A stretch of DNA of 14,992 nt, taken from the NCBI GenBank assembly GCA_001414345.1, contig LLCB01000638.1:1-14992 (forward strand). The letters run 5' to 3'. The DNA comes from Hymenoscyphus infarciens (taxonomy: Eukaryota > Ascomycota > Leotiomycetes > Helotiales > Helotiaceae). The position numbers and the translations under genes were made by a program. Positions 1 through 8,408 of this stretch are shown in pieces. The first letter of the stretch is position 1. The number at the start of each line of letters is the position of its first letter. The notes under the pieces were generated by a model, which saw only the letters and a list, made by a program, of their open reading frames with translations, did not search any database and was not told where the DNA came from.

Positions 1-11
1 AAAATATAACT

Positions 12-42
<31 letters not shown>

Positions 43-1280
43 GTCTAGAGAGAGTGTTTTTTTTTTTTAAAGGTGATTTAAGTAGCTTTTTATATATAAA
101 CCTTATATAATTTTTATATTCTAGTAGTCTTTAAATTTAGGGCTACTAGTATATAAATTTAGTAAGTTACGTAACTAAAGTGGGTTATATAGTAGGGCGT
201 GGCTTTTGTACTAGGGTCGCTCTTGCTGAACACGGTATACTATGTATAACTAGCTACCTATGTAACTGCTAAGAGCTAGCGTATAGGCTACCTCTATCTT
301 TGACTTCGACGACTTTGATACTTCGACTTTGATACTTTAATATTAATACTTCGACGACGACGACGACGACGACGATAACTCTCTCTTGCTATTATATTAT
401 ATTTGTTACTTGGTATTAGGCTGCTTATTAGCATCGTAATCTACGTTATATTTGTTATATTTACTACCTTAGTTAATTCTACGTTGTTGAATAATAACTC
501 TTCTTTTTCGACAATTTAGGCACATTTCTTAGTTAGACTTTTAATAGAGCGAATTAGAAGCCTTAGATTTATTATCTATATTATTACTATCGCTGTCGCT
601 GTTGCTATCGCTGTTACTATTACTATTACTTTTATAGTACGTACTATTTCTACTCTTACTTCTTAAACTAACGTACGTGCCTTATAGTTTCCGACTAACT
701 GACTGACCGACCAACTGATCTAACTAATCATATCAAGGTATATATATAGGGATAACGTTATTTGAGTTAGTAGAACATTTGGTGGAATTAGTAGAATTAG
801 TAGAATTGGTGGAAGTAGGACTCGGGCATTCGACGAACTAGGGCATGTTATATAAGAGTAGTGTAGCTATGTAATATACGCCTAATCACGTGATTTTAGT
901 CTTTTTTTATATGTTGTTAGTGATTTTAAATAGTTTTTAGTACTAATTTAAGGCTACTCTAATACTAAGTTACTACTAGTTTAAGGTAGGTCTAGAATTA
1001 GTTTAAGACGGGTCTAGAATTAGTTTAAGGTAGGTCTAATACTGACTTAACTTACCTGACCTAGTTTAACTTGCTGAAACGAGTTAGGTTTTACTACTAT
1101 GAATTATCTTAAGTCGGTTTTAAAGTATATTAAACCTAGTTCTTAAATCATTTTAAACTACTTTAATCTAGTTTATAAACTAGCTTAAACATGTTTTATG
1201 AATCGGTCTAAGTCACCTTAAGTCGGGGTTGAACCGGATTTAACTCTGACTTAAAACCCTCGCTAGTTAGTAGTAAAGTA
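1..1280 (+). mobile_element. Type 1 non-coding repeat element, copy A (5' end outside window)
   Basis: This is the first of four copies (A-D) of a 1.6-1.7 kb element without any credible reading frame. It is cut on the left by the window edge, inside the 5' block. The shared core starts with AGTCTAGAGAGAGTG plus a long T run (about 43-69) and runs to about 900. The type 1 tail follows and ends with CTTAAAACCCTCGC...AGTAGTAAAGTA at 1280. The copy is strongly RIP-mutated: the core palindromes read GTTACGTAAC (166-175) and TAACGTTA (753-760) where better copies have CACGTG and TGACGTCA. A (CGA)n run lies near 350-375. Its right end joins a type 2 element inside that element's GTAGAAT array, so A probably inserted into type 2. 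No autonomous partner is recognised; the class is unresolved. Confidence 0.75.
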
Positions 1281-1748
1281 GTAGAATAATCGGTAGAATC
1301 GGTAGAATCGGTAGAATTAGTAGAATTAGCAGAAGTAGAACTCGGGTATTCAACGAACTAGGGTATATTATATAAGAGTAGTATAGCTACGTAATATATA
1401 TCTAATTATATAATTTTAAATTTAAGTTCTTTTTCTAAATCTTTTAATTCTTTTTTAATACTAGCTTAAAACTAGCTTAGAATTAGTTCTAAACTAGTTC
1501 TAAACTAGTTCTAAACTGATTCTAAACTAGTTTAGAACTAAAGTGGACTATAGATTAGATACGTTTAAGGTATTATAGATTAAGAAACTAATTTAGCTCT
1601 CTTTTAGAACTAGCTCTAAACTAGTTCTAAACTAGTTCTAATCCTAGGTTACTTAACCTTAATTCGAATTAGAGTTAAATTAGAGTTAAATCGGAGTTAA
1701 ATCGAAGTCGAATTAGGGTTAAGTAAATAGCGGTTCAGTAGTATAGTA
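1281..1748 (+). mobile_element. Type 2 repeat element, 3' part
   Basis: The segment begins inside a (GTAGAAT/GGTAGAATC)n array, passes through the end of the shared core (about 1330-1410) and continues into the type 2 tail. That tail contains arrays of an 11-base unit CTAGTTCTAAA (about 1470-1545 and 1605-1650), and then GAGTTAAATC-type repeats. It ends with GCGGTTCAGTAGTATAGTA, a RIP-mutated version of the end of element F. The 5' part should lie upstream of the window, separated from this part by copy A. Directly after 1748 the MULE-1 transposase frame begins mid-gene, so this element sits inside MULE-1. The 10 bases 1749-1758 would be the right-hand target duplication; the left copy is out of view. 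Confidence 0.65.
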
Positions 1749-2643
1749 TAGAAAAGGCGTATTATAAAGCCTCTAAGAGATTACTTATAAAAGGTTAATA
1801 ATTAGTATATAAGAGCTATACTCTTAAAGCTAGTAGTAAATATAATTATATAGAAGTTATCTTATTAATAGATACTTAAATAATTCGTTCTCTTTTCTAA
1901 GCTTAGAATCGCTTAATCTCTTTCTATCTAATACTAATATCTTACTCTCGATTAGTATAAGTATTTAAGTACTTTCTAAGATATCAAGAGATATATAATA
2001 TTATATAATATTCTAGTATTCTTATTATACTTACTCTACGAATCCTTCTAAAGAGTATATTACGTCTAAAAACTCTTAAATATATATATACTAAAATGAT
2101 TAGTAAAAAGTAGAAGAAGTAGTCTTTTAGATTAAGAATAAAAAGTACTAGTATATAATTAAAGACTTTTACTAAAAGAGAGAGATATAAGAGATATAAA
2201 CTAAGCTTTTACTATTAAATAATATTAGTAAGTTTAAGAAGTTTTAAGATATAATTAATTATAAGAAACTAGAGAATTAGATTATAGAAAAGTAATAAGA
2301 GAGTACTATAGAATTTAATACGCTTACTATATATAGAAACTAGTAAGAACGTACTTCTATTATTACTAGAGAAGATAGTAATAGCTTTTATTAGTTAAGT
2401 TTTAATATTAATATAACCTCTTAAGTTAATACTTTTTAATTCTACTAATAATATCTATTATAGTATACTAGTTAAAAGAATATAGTTAAATTAGATACTA
2501 GAAAAGGTAGAAGTATAGACGGAAGTTAATAAGTAGATTACTAGAGACTTTAGTATAACCTTTTATAAAAAGTAGTAGAAGAGTATACTAGGAAATAGTG
2601 TAAAGAAAAAGCGCTAGCCTAATTAAGTAATTAGTATATAATT
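1749..2643 (+). pseudogene. MULE-1 transposase, C-terminal fragment, RIP-degraded
   Basis: The segment is collinear with 6719-7623, the C-terminal part of the MULE-2 transposase, sharing long stretches such as TATTATAAAGCCTCTAAG. The frame beginning with the codon at 1757 keeps a protein-like pattern, and its stops are mostly TAA and TAG, as expected if CAA, CAG and TGG codons were converted by RIP. A small deletion relative to MULE-2 lies near 1840-1850. The end of the frame has a short basic stretch (Lys-Lys-Arg, about 2600-2610) and a final TAA near 2641. The N-terminal part would be upstream of the window. The identification depends entirely on homology to the MULE-2 copy, whose transposase motifs are visible; this fragment carries no diagnostic motif of its own. 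Confidence 0.65.
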
Positions 2644-2709
2644 TAGAAAAGTTCTTAGATTTAAGCTTTTTAAGCTTTAAATTAACCTTTTAAGTGCTCT
2701 ATTTAATTA
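2644..2709 (+). other. MULE-1 3' untranslated part, up to the MULE-2 insertion
   Basis: This short stretch aligns with 7624-7690 in MULE-2 (shared TTTAAGCTTTTTAAGCTTTAAAT), and then stops where the MULE-2 terminal repeat begins. The rest of this MULE-1 region resumes at 7888. Confidence 0.65.
2700..2709. repeat. Target site duplication of MULE-2, left copy
   Basis: TATTTAATTA is directly before the left terminal repeat and is identical to 7888-7897 directly after the right one. Ten bases fits the 9-11 bp usual for Mutator-like elements. It duplicates MULE-1 sequence, as shown by the related TATTTAATCG at the equivalent place inside MULE-2 (7681-7690). Confidence 0.8.
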
Positions 2710-2739
2710 GGTTACGCTATTCTATAGCCAACGCTAGCA
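2710..2739 (+). repeat. MULE-2 left terminal inverted repeat
   Basis: Its inner 26 bases (2714-2739, starting ACGCTATTCTATAGCC) match the reverse complement of 7858-7883 with one G/A difference. The outer four bases are GGTT here and GGAA at the other end. Confidence 0.85.
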
Positions 2740-3172
2740 GAGGTCCCTGGCCTGCCAAGCACGCTACCACGTGATTCACTCTCTTATCCTCCTATTCACT
2801 CTATTAGAAGCGTTTTAAAATCCTTTTATATTATATATATATATTATTACATTTCTAAATACTAATACTCTAGAAACTATAGATATAACTTAAATTATTA
2901 CTTAAAAGTGCCTAATACTCGTAAAACACTTAAATATATACTTAACTAGTTAAACTAGTTAAACTAATGAAAATATCGACTTCTCTAAAAAGTAGGAATA
3001 ACCTTAGTTTTACCTTCTTAGAGTATCGCCTAACTTCTAGACATGTTCTAATAGTAATAGTATAAGGCACTTATCTTCTTACTAGGAGGCTAGCTCTCTA
3101 GACCTCCTAGTAGAAGGGACACCCTTCTATACTCATCTATTAAGATTAAGTACGATTTATATAATAAAGTAA
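2740..3172 (+). other. MULE-2 5' non-coding region
   Basis: This is the stretch between the left terminal repeat and the presumed start of the transposase frame. The first 50 bases (about 2735-2790) are unusually rich in CA, TG and GC and include CACGTG near 2770, unlike the RIP-mutated sequence around them. The remainder is AT-rich and contains the hairpin at 3075-3116. A promoter would be expected here, but no clear core element can be told from the AT-rich background. Confidence 0.5.
3075..3116. repeat. Inverted repeat (hairpin) upstream of the MULE-2 transposase
   Basis: The arms are CTTCTTACTAGGAGG (3075-3089) and CCTCCTAGTAGAAG (3103-3116), complementary apart from one extra base in the left arm, around a 13-base loop. 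It lies about 60 bases before the presumed start of the reading frame. Its role is unknown. Confidence 0.7.
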
Positions 3173-4331
3173 ATAAATTCAAGCCTTTTACCTATTCAAC
3201 GTAAATAGCAGATCGCTTATAAATTAGTAGCTAGATACACTTATATAAATAGGCCCTCGATCTAATACTAATACTTCGATTCTTTAATCTTTTACTACCT
3301 TAATATAGAGGCTACTTCGCCTAACCCGCGAGTATATAAAAGACCTCGAACTCTTTAACCTCCTTCTTTAAAAGTACAAGCCTTTAATAATCCTACTAAT
3401 ATCCTTTAAACGCGCTAAAGGCTATTTAAGTGCGACGAGGCTATTTAGCTCTCTATAGAGGAATTCGACTCTATATAGCTATATCTCTTAAACGTATAGA
3501 GCATCGTTTATATCCCTTGATTTAATTAAGATAGCGATTAAGAGACGTCGTAATATAATTATATATTTAAGTATAAACTAAATAATAGTATAGTAAAGAA
3601 TAAAGCGATTAATACCTCTTAGAATTCCTCCTCTATATATAATTATAGTATTAGAATAATACGCTATATACTATCGAATCGAATATAAATTATATAAACA
3701 TCTACTACTAAAGATTATAACTATATACTTTAGGCTTATAATAAAAAGGTATAGAATCTTATAGTACGCTATATAGTAGAGGAATAACTTACAAAGAGCT
3801 ATTAACCTCCTAATATTATAGCTACTCTTAGAGAAGTATCGTCTTAACTATAACTCGAAGACGCTAGTAGTAGATATCTTATACTTAAAGATATACGTAA
3901 TTAGAAATAATTACTTAATACCGCTACTAAGAAAGTTAGTAGTAGAATTAACAATCCCTCTTATAGAGTAGTAGGATTGATAGAGCCTCTTAAATTCTCT
4001 AATAAATAAGATAGCTTCCTTATTAAGATAGAGAGAGTAGTAGAACAATTAAAGGAGTATACGGTATAAGGAAAAGGACTCTACTTTTATAACTCTATCG
4101 TTGTTAATAAACGAGGAAAGAGCTCTAAGAAAGGTAAGCTAAAAAGCAGTAAAGAGTATAAAGTTTAAGGATTTATATAAGTAAAAGAGAGAAGGCTTAA
4201 ACTTCTAGTAAAGAATAGATATCTTACGCTAATTAATTCTACTTATAAAACCAATTACCTTAAGTAGAAGCTCTTCTTATTAGTATATTATTTACTTAAG
4301 AGCGTATACTTACTATCTACTTTCTTTCTTA
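3173..4331 (+). pseudogene. MULE-2 transposase, N-terminal part, RIP-degraded
   Basis: The frame of codons starting at positions such as 3179 and 3959 reads as protein-like over about 385 codons, broken almost only by TAA and TAG; one TGA is near 3515. Transposase of this family cuts and moves the element in the nucleus. Near the end, codons 4232-4255 read Ile-Asn-Ser-Thr-Tyr-Lys-Thr-Asn, matching the hallmark Asp-x-Thr-Tyr-Lys-Thr-Asn around the first catalytic aspartate of MULE transposases; here the aspartate codon has become AAT (4235-4237). Upstream, a Pro-Pro-Asn-Ile...Lys-Asp-Ile-Arg-Asn pattern (about 3806-3901) resembles the region usually preceding the catalytic domain. The start is uncertain: ATA at 3173 could be a mutated ATG after an in-frame TAA. 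Copy B interrupts it at 4332, and the frame continues at 5974. Confidence 0.75.
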
Positions 4332-5373
4332 TACTTATATGCCTTCTACTAGGGTTTTAAGCTAGTATTAACTTAGACTTAATACTAGTTTAATACTAGT
4401 TTAAGATATAAGTTATTTCTTAAAGTAGCTTTAATACGTTTTATAAAACGATTTAAAGTAAGAAACCGATTTATAAAACGATTTAAGGTGATTTAACCTA
4501 ATTTATAATATATAATTTATAAAATAATTTAAAGTAAGAAACTAATTTATAAAATAATTTAAAGTAAGAAACCGATTTATAAAACGATTTAAGAGAATTT
4601 AAGCTAATTTATAAAAGGATTTAAAGTAAGAAACCGATTTATAAAACGATTTAAAATTATAAACTAACTTATAATCTAGCTCTTAACTTAGTTTAAAAAA
4701 TATATCTAAAATAAAGTACTTAGAAGAAAAAATAAAAAGTCTAGAGAGAGTGTTTTTTTTTAAAGACGATTTAAGTAGCTTTTTATATATAAACCTTATA
4801 TAATTTTTATATTCTAGTAGTCTTTAAATTTAGAGCTACTAGTATATAAATTTAGTAAGTTATATAACTAAAGTAGGTTATATAGTAGGGTATAGCTTTT
4901 ATACTAGGGTTACTCTTATTAAACACGGTATACTATATATAACTAGCTATATAACTACTAAGACTTATAAGTATATAAGCTACTCCTACTTTCAACTTCG
5001 ATAACTTTAATACTTTAACTTTAATACTTTAATATTAATACTTTAATAATAATAATAATAATAACTATTTATTAATATTACTATTATATTATATTCCTTA
5101 CTTAATATTAAGCTACTAGTTAGTATTATAATTAATATTATATTCGTCGCGTTTACTACTTTAGTTAATTCTATATTATTAATAATATAAGTATATTTTA
5201 TAGTTAGACTTTTAGTAGAGTAACTTAGAGCCTCTAAATTAGTTACTTAGTAAATTAGAAGTATTAGATTTCTTATCTATATTATCGCTATTACTATTAC
5301 TATCGTTGTTACTTTTATAATATATACTATTTCTACTCTTACTTCTTAAACTAACGTATATACCTTATAGTTT

Positions 5374-5405
<32 letters not shown>

Positions 5406-5973
5406 TTTAACTAATTAAATTAAGGCATATATATAGAGATAACGTTATTTAGGTTAGTAGAATATTTAGTAAAATAATTAGTAGAATTAGTAGAATTAGT
5501 AGAAGTAAGACTTAGACTTAGGTATTCGACGAACTAGAGCATATTATATAAGAGTAGTATAGCTATATAATATATATCTAATTATATAATTCTAGTCTTT
5601 TTTTATATATATTCTTAAGTAATAAATAGTTTTTAGTACTAATTTAATACTACTCTAATACTAAGTTACTACTAGTTTAAGGTAGGTTTAGAACTAAGTT
5701 AAACTAGTTTAAGGCAGGTTTAATACTAACTTAACTTACTTAACCTAGTTTATAACCTAGTTTAACTTAAAACAAGTTAGGTTTTACTACTATAAATTAT
5801 CTTAAGTCGGTTTTAAAGTATATTAAACCTAGTTCTTAAATCATTTTAAACTACTTTAATCTAGTTTATAAACTAGCTTAAACATACTTCTAGAATTAGT
5901 CTAAATCACCTTAAGTTAAGGTTAAACTAGATTTAACCCTGTCTTAAAACCCTCGCTAGTTAGTAGTAAAGTA
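4332..5973 (+). mobile_element. Type 1 non-coding repeat element, copy B, inside the MULE-2 transposase
   Basis: A complete copy of 1642 bases. It starts TACTTATATGCC...CTAGGGTTTTAAG and ends CTTAAAACCCTCGC...AGTAGTAAAGTA, so AGGGTTTTAAG recurs inverted near both ends. The order is: 5' block with ~30-base repeats (about 4437-4665), shared core from about 4737, then the type 1 tail from about 5600. Heavy RIP has turned the core palindromes into GTTATATAAC (4858-4867) and TAACGTTA (5440-5447), and the GACC-type microsatellite into (CTAA)n at 5376-5404. No identical target duplication is seen: the left flank is TTCTTTCTTA and the right flank TCTAATAAGA. No reading frame of its own is supported. 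Confidence 0.8.
4437..4665 (+). repeat. Tandem ~30-base repeats in the type 1 5' block (copy B)
   Basis: Units built on ATTTATAAAACGATTTAA, followed alternately by AGTAAGAAACCG or GGTGATTTAACCTA, repeat here. The array opens with the perfect 14-base palindrome CGTTTTATAAAACG (4437-4450). Equivalent arrays occur in C (about 8390-8625) and D (about 10115-10295). Confidence 0.8.
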
Positions 5974-7623
5974 TCTAATAAGAATAGCGAAATTATTAAA
6001 GCTTACTTTTAATAGCTTATAACCTAGATAAAAGAGAAGCTTAATACGTAATAGTATATTAAATACGCTCTCTCCGACGACTCCGCCGCTGAGTAACTTA
6101 TAATCAAGAACGTATTTATTAAGAACAGCGATTAATTCTCTTTCTACAACGCTGTTAAGCACTTCCTCTATATTTAGCACTCTAGCTAAACGATAGATCG
6201 AAACCTTAAAAACCGCAGATAAGATTATCTTATAAAAGCCGCCAACTACCTTAAGAGTATACTATTCTATCGCTATATAAGAGCTAGATATAATAAATCG
6301 ATATAAGCCGCTCTCAACGAGATCTTAGATAGTCTTAAGATTAAAAAGAGCAAAACCGAGTTTTAGGATATAAGAGAGTATATATAAAAGATATAGAAAG
6401 ACAATAGTAAGAAGTAGGCTAATTACGCTTATTAGAAAGACCTAATTCTCTTATAAATTCTAACTACTAGCCTAAACGAAGGATAGTATTATAAGCTTAA
6501 AAGATTACTCTATCTTTATAAAAACTAAGACTCTAGATATACTCTTACTTTTATAGTATAAACAGTTAAAGATAGCGTTAATAATTAAGCTTTAAAGAAC
6601 AAAAAGGCTGCCTATAACCTCGATAATAAGAAGAACGTATTTATAGATCGATATCCTTAGCTAAAGCTATTCCTAAGATTAGCCTAGAATATCTTAATAA
6701 GCAATTTTATAGATATAGAGAAGGTATATTATAAAGCCTCTAAGGGATTACTTATAGAAGGTTAATAATTAGTATATAAGAGCTATACTCTTAAGACTAA
6801 TAGCAAATACAATTATAAGAGCTTTCGTATATAGAAGTTACTATATTAATATATACTTAAATAATTCGTCCTTTTCTCTAAGCTTAGGATTACTTAATCT
6901 CTCTAATACTAATATCTTAATCAAGATCTCGATTAATATAAGTATTTAAGCGCTTTCTAAGATATAATAAGATATAGAATATTCTAACGTTCTTATTATA
7001 CTTACTCTATCAATCCTTCTAAAGAGTATATTACGTTTGAAAACTCTTAAATATATATATACTAAAATAGTTAATAAGAGGTAGAGGAAGTAGTCTTTTA
7101 GATTAAGAATAGAGAGTACGTAATTAAAGACTTTTACTAAAAGAGAAGGATACTAGAGACATAGACTAGGCTTTTACTATCAAAGAGCGTTAGCAAGTTT
7201 AGGAAGTTTTAGAATATAATTAAGTATAAGAAGCTAGAGGATTAGATTATAGAAAAGTAATAAGAGATTACTATAGAATTTAGTATACTTACTATATATA
7301 GAAACTAGTAAGTATATACTCCTACTACTACTAAGAGAGGTAGTAATAGCTTTAATTAGTTGAGTTTTAATATTGATATAACCTCTTAAGTTAACGCCTT
7401 TAATTCTACTACTACTTCTAATAATACTCCTATATATTATAGTACGTCGGTCGCTAGAACGTAGTTAAATCAGATACTAGAAAAGGTAGAGGTATAGATA
7501 GAAGTTAATAAGTAGATTACTAGAGACTTTAGTATAACCTTTTATAAAAAGTAGTAAAAGAGTATACTAGGAAAGAGCAGCGTAAAGAGAAAGCGCTAGC
7601 CTAATTAGGTAATTAGTATATAA
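5974..7623 (+). pseudogene. MULE-2 transposase, C-terminal part, RIP-degraded
   Basis: Frame of codons starting at 5974, about 550 codons, continuing the transposase after copy B. All in-frame stops I found are TAA or TAG. Codons 6073-6093 read Ser-Asp-Asp-Ser-Ala-Ala-Glu, and 6160-6180 read His-Phe-Leu-Tyr-Ile-stop-His. Together these resemble the second part of the catalytic domain of fungal MULE transposases, where an Asp-Asp-Ser-Ala-Ala-Glu-Gln stretch precedes a His-Leu-Leu-Cys-x-x-His motif; Tyr for Cys and stop for Trp or Arg are single RIP changes. The end is basic (Lys-Arg-Lys-Arg, 7585-7596), possibly a nuclear signal, with a TAA at 7621. With the N-terminal part, the protein would have had roughly 930 residues. 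An antisense open frame at 5956-6180 is a by-product of TAG reading as CTA on the other strand. Confidence 0.75.
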
Positions 7624-7839
7624 TTAAGAAAAGTCCTTAGATTTAAGCTTTTTAAGCTTTAAATCAACTTTTTAGACGCTTTATTTAATCGTACGTAGTT
7701 TATTAATTTATTATTATTATAAGCTTTATTTACCTCTTAGTATAAATTTACTTTTTTAGATAGAACTAGTCCTTTTTAGGAAGGTGGTGGCGATTGTTTT
7801 CTAGTAAGAGTAAATATATTGAAATATCGCTAATTTTAT

Positions 7840-7866
7840 ACGCTAGTATAGTATCTATGCTAGCGT
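7840..7866. repeat. Subterminal hairpin of MULE-2
   Basis: ACGCTAGTATAG and CTATGCTAGCGT form 12-base arms with one mismatch around a 3-base loop. MULE-1 has the same structure at 8076-8102, with the mismatch in the opposite arm. Confidence 0.65.
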
Positions 7867-7887
7867 TGGTTATAGAATAGCGTTTCC
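7858..7887 (-). repeat. MULE-2 right terminal inverted repeat
   Basis: It is the inverted partner of 2710-2739, matching at 27 of 30 positions. It reads TGCTAGCGTTGG... inward and ends ...AGCGTTTCC at the element boundary. Confidence 0.85.
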
Positions 7888-7897
7888 TATTTAATTA
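7888..7897. repeat. Target site duplication of MULE-2, right copy
   Basis: TATTTAATTA, identical to 2700-2709, directly follows the right terminal repeat and leads into the resumed MULE-1 sequence. Confidence 0.8.
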
Positions 7898-8093
7898 TAC
7901 GTAGTTTATTAACTTATTATTCTTATAAGCTTTATTTACTCTTTTTATCTAATTTTATATATCTATAGCCTCTTAGTATAAATTCACTTTTTTAGATAGA
8001 ACTAATTCTTTTTAGAAAAGTAGTAGCGAGTCCGCTCTAGCTAGAGTGAATATATTAAACTCTCGCTAATTATATACGCTAGCATAGGTACTA

Positions 8094-8123
8094 TACTAGC
8101 GTTAGATATAGAATAGCGTTTCC
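8094..8123 (-). repeat. MULE-1 right terminal inverted repeat
   Basis: It matches the right terminal repeat of MULE-2 (7858-7887) except for a few bases, mostly transitions in keeping with RIP. Confidence 0.7.
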
Positions 8124-8156
8124 TAGTTAGACCTATATAGAGCTAGCTTATAAACC

Positions 8157-8284
8157 TTAAACTAAGTTAAGCTAGATTATAAATTACTTAATAATTTAAA
8201 TCGTATTAAATGATCTTAAATCGCTTTATAAAACGTATTAGAGCTACTTCTAGAAATAACTAATATCTTAAACTAGTATTAAAC
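8157..8284 (-). mobile_element. Inverted, internally deleted fragment of the type 1 5' block
   Basis: Its reverse complement matches the 5' block of copy C: GTTTAATACTAGTTTAAGATATTAG, CGTTTTATAAAGCG and TTTATAATCTAGCTT. Most of the internal ~30-base repeats are missing. It faces copy C head to head. The 33 bases before it (8124-8156) hold nothing recognised. Confidence 0.65.
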
Positions 8285-8408
8285 TACTTATATGCCCTCT
8301 ACTAGGGTTTTAAGCTAGTATCAACTTAGACTTAATACCGGTTTAATACCGGTTCAAGATATTAGTTATTTCTTGAAGTAGCTCTAATACGTTTTATAAA
8401 ACGATTTA
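8217..8408. repeat. Large imperfect palindrome at the start of copy C
   Basis: The left arm (8217-8284) is the reverse complement of the right arm (8341-8408) over 68 bases with about five differences, mostly transitions. The 56-base loop is the terminal segment of copy C, from TACTTATATGCC onward. Confidence 0.75.

Larger units (their letters stand above)
2710..7887 (+). mobile_element. MULE-2: complete Mutator-like DNA transposon, inactive, with a nested insertion
   Basis: The element is bounded by inverted terminal repeats (2710-2739 and 7858-7887) that match at 27 of 30 positions and by identical 10-bp direct repeats outside them. It contains one transposase frame on the plus strand, interrupted by the 1.64 kb type 1 element B. 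Without B it would be about 3.5 kb, a usual size for an autonomous fungal MULE. It lies inside an older relative, MULE-1, whose sequence continues on both sides. RIP has placed many stop codons in the transposase, so it cannot act. Family assignment rests on transposase motifs, the duplication length and the terminal repeats together. Confidence 0.85.
7624..7887 (+). other. MULE-2 3' non-coding end
   Basis: The sequence from the transposase stop to the element end is paralogous to 2644-2709 plus 7888-8123 of MULE-1. It contains the hairpin at 7840-7866 that overlaps the right terminal repeat. Confidence 0.7.
7888..8123 (+). mobile_element. MULE-1, 3' end, resumed after the MULE-2 insertion
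   Basis: The sequence parallels 7681-7887 (shared ACGTAGTTTATTAA, TTATAAGCTTTATTTAC, CTCTTAGTATAAATTYAC). It carries about 30 extra bases near 7940-7970 and ends in a MULE-type terminal repeat at 8094-8123 (...GATATAGAATAGCGTTTCC). Together with 1749-2709 it completes the 3' half of MULE-1. The subterminal hairpin is at 8076-8102. The left end of MULE-1 is outside the window, so its target duplication (expected to begin TAGTTAGACC at 8124) cannot be confirmed. Confidence 0.75.

Noticed and set aside
4332..5973. Type 1 element as a Helitron
   Set aside because: Copy B lies between A and T with no duplication, but there is no TC start and no CTRR end, and C and D do not follow the A/T rule.
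4322..5983. TCTTATA/TCTAATA as a 7-bp target duplication of copy B
   Set aside because: One mismatch is T/A, which RIP does not make, and a 7-base duplication at those coordinates disagrees with the frame change between the two transposase parts.
5956..6180. Minus-strand 74-residue open frame
   Set aside because: It is antisense to the MULE-2 transposase frame, where RIP stops TAG and TAA read as CTA and TTA (Leu). It also crosses the end of element B.
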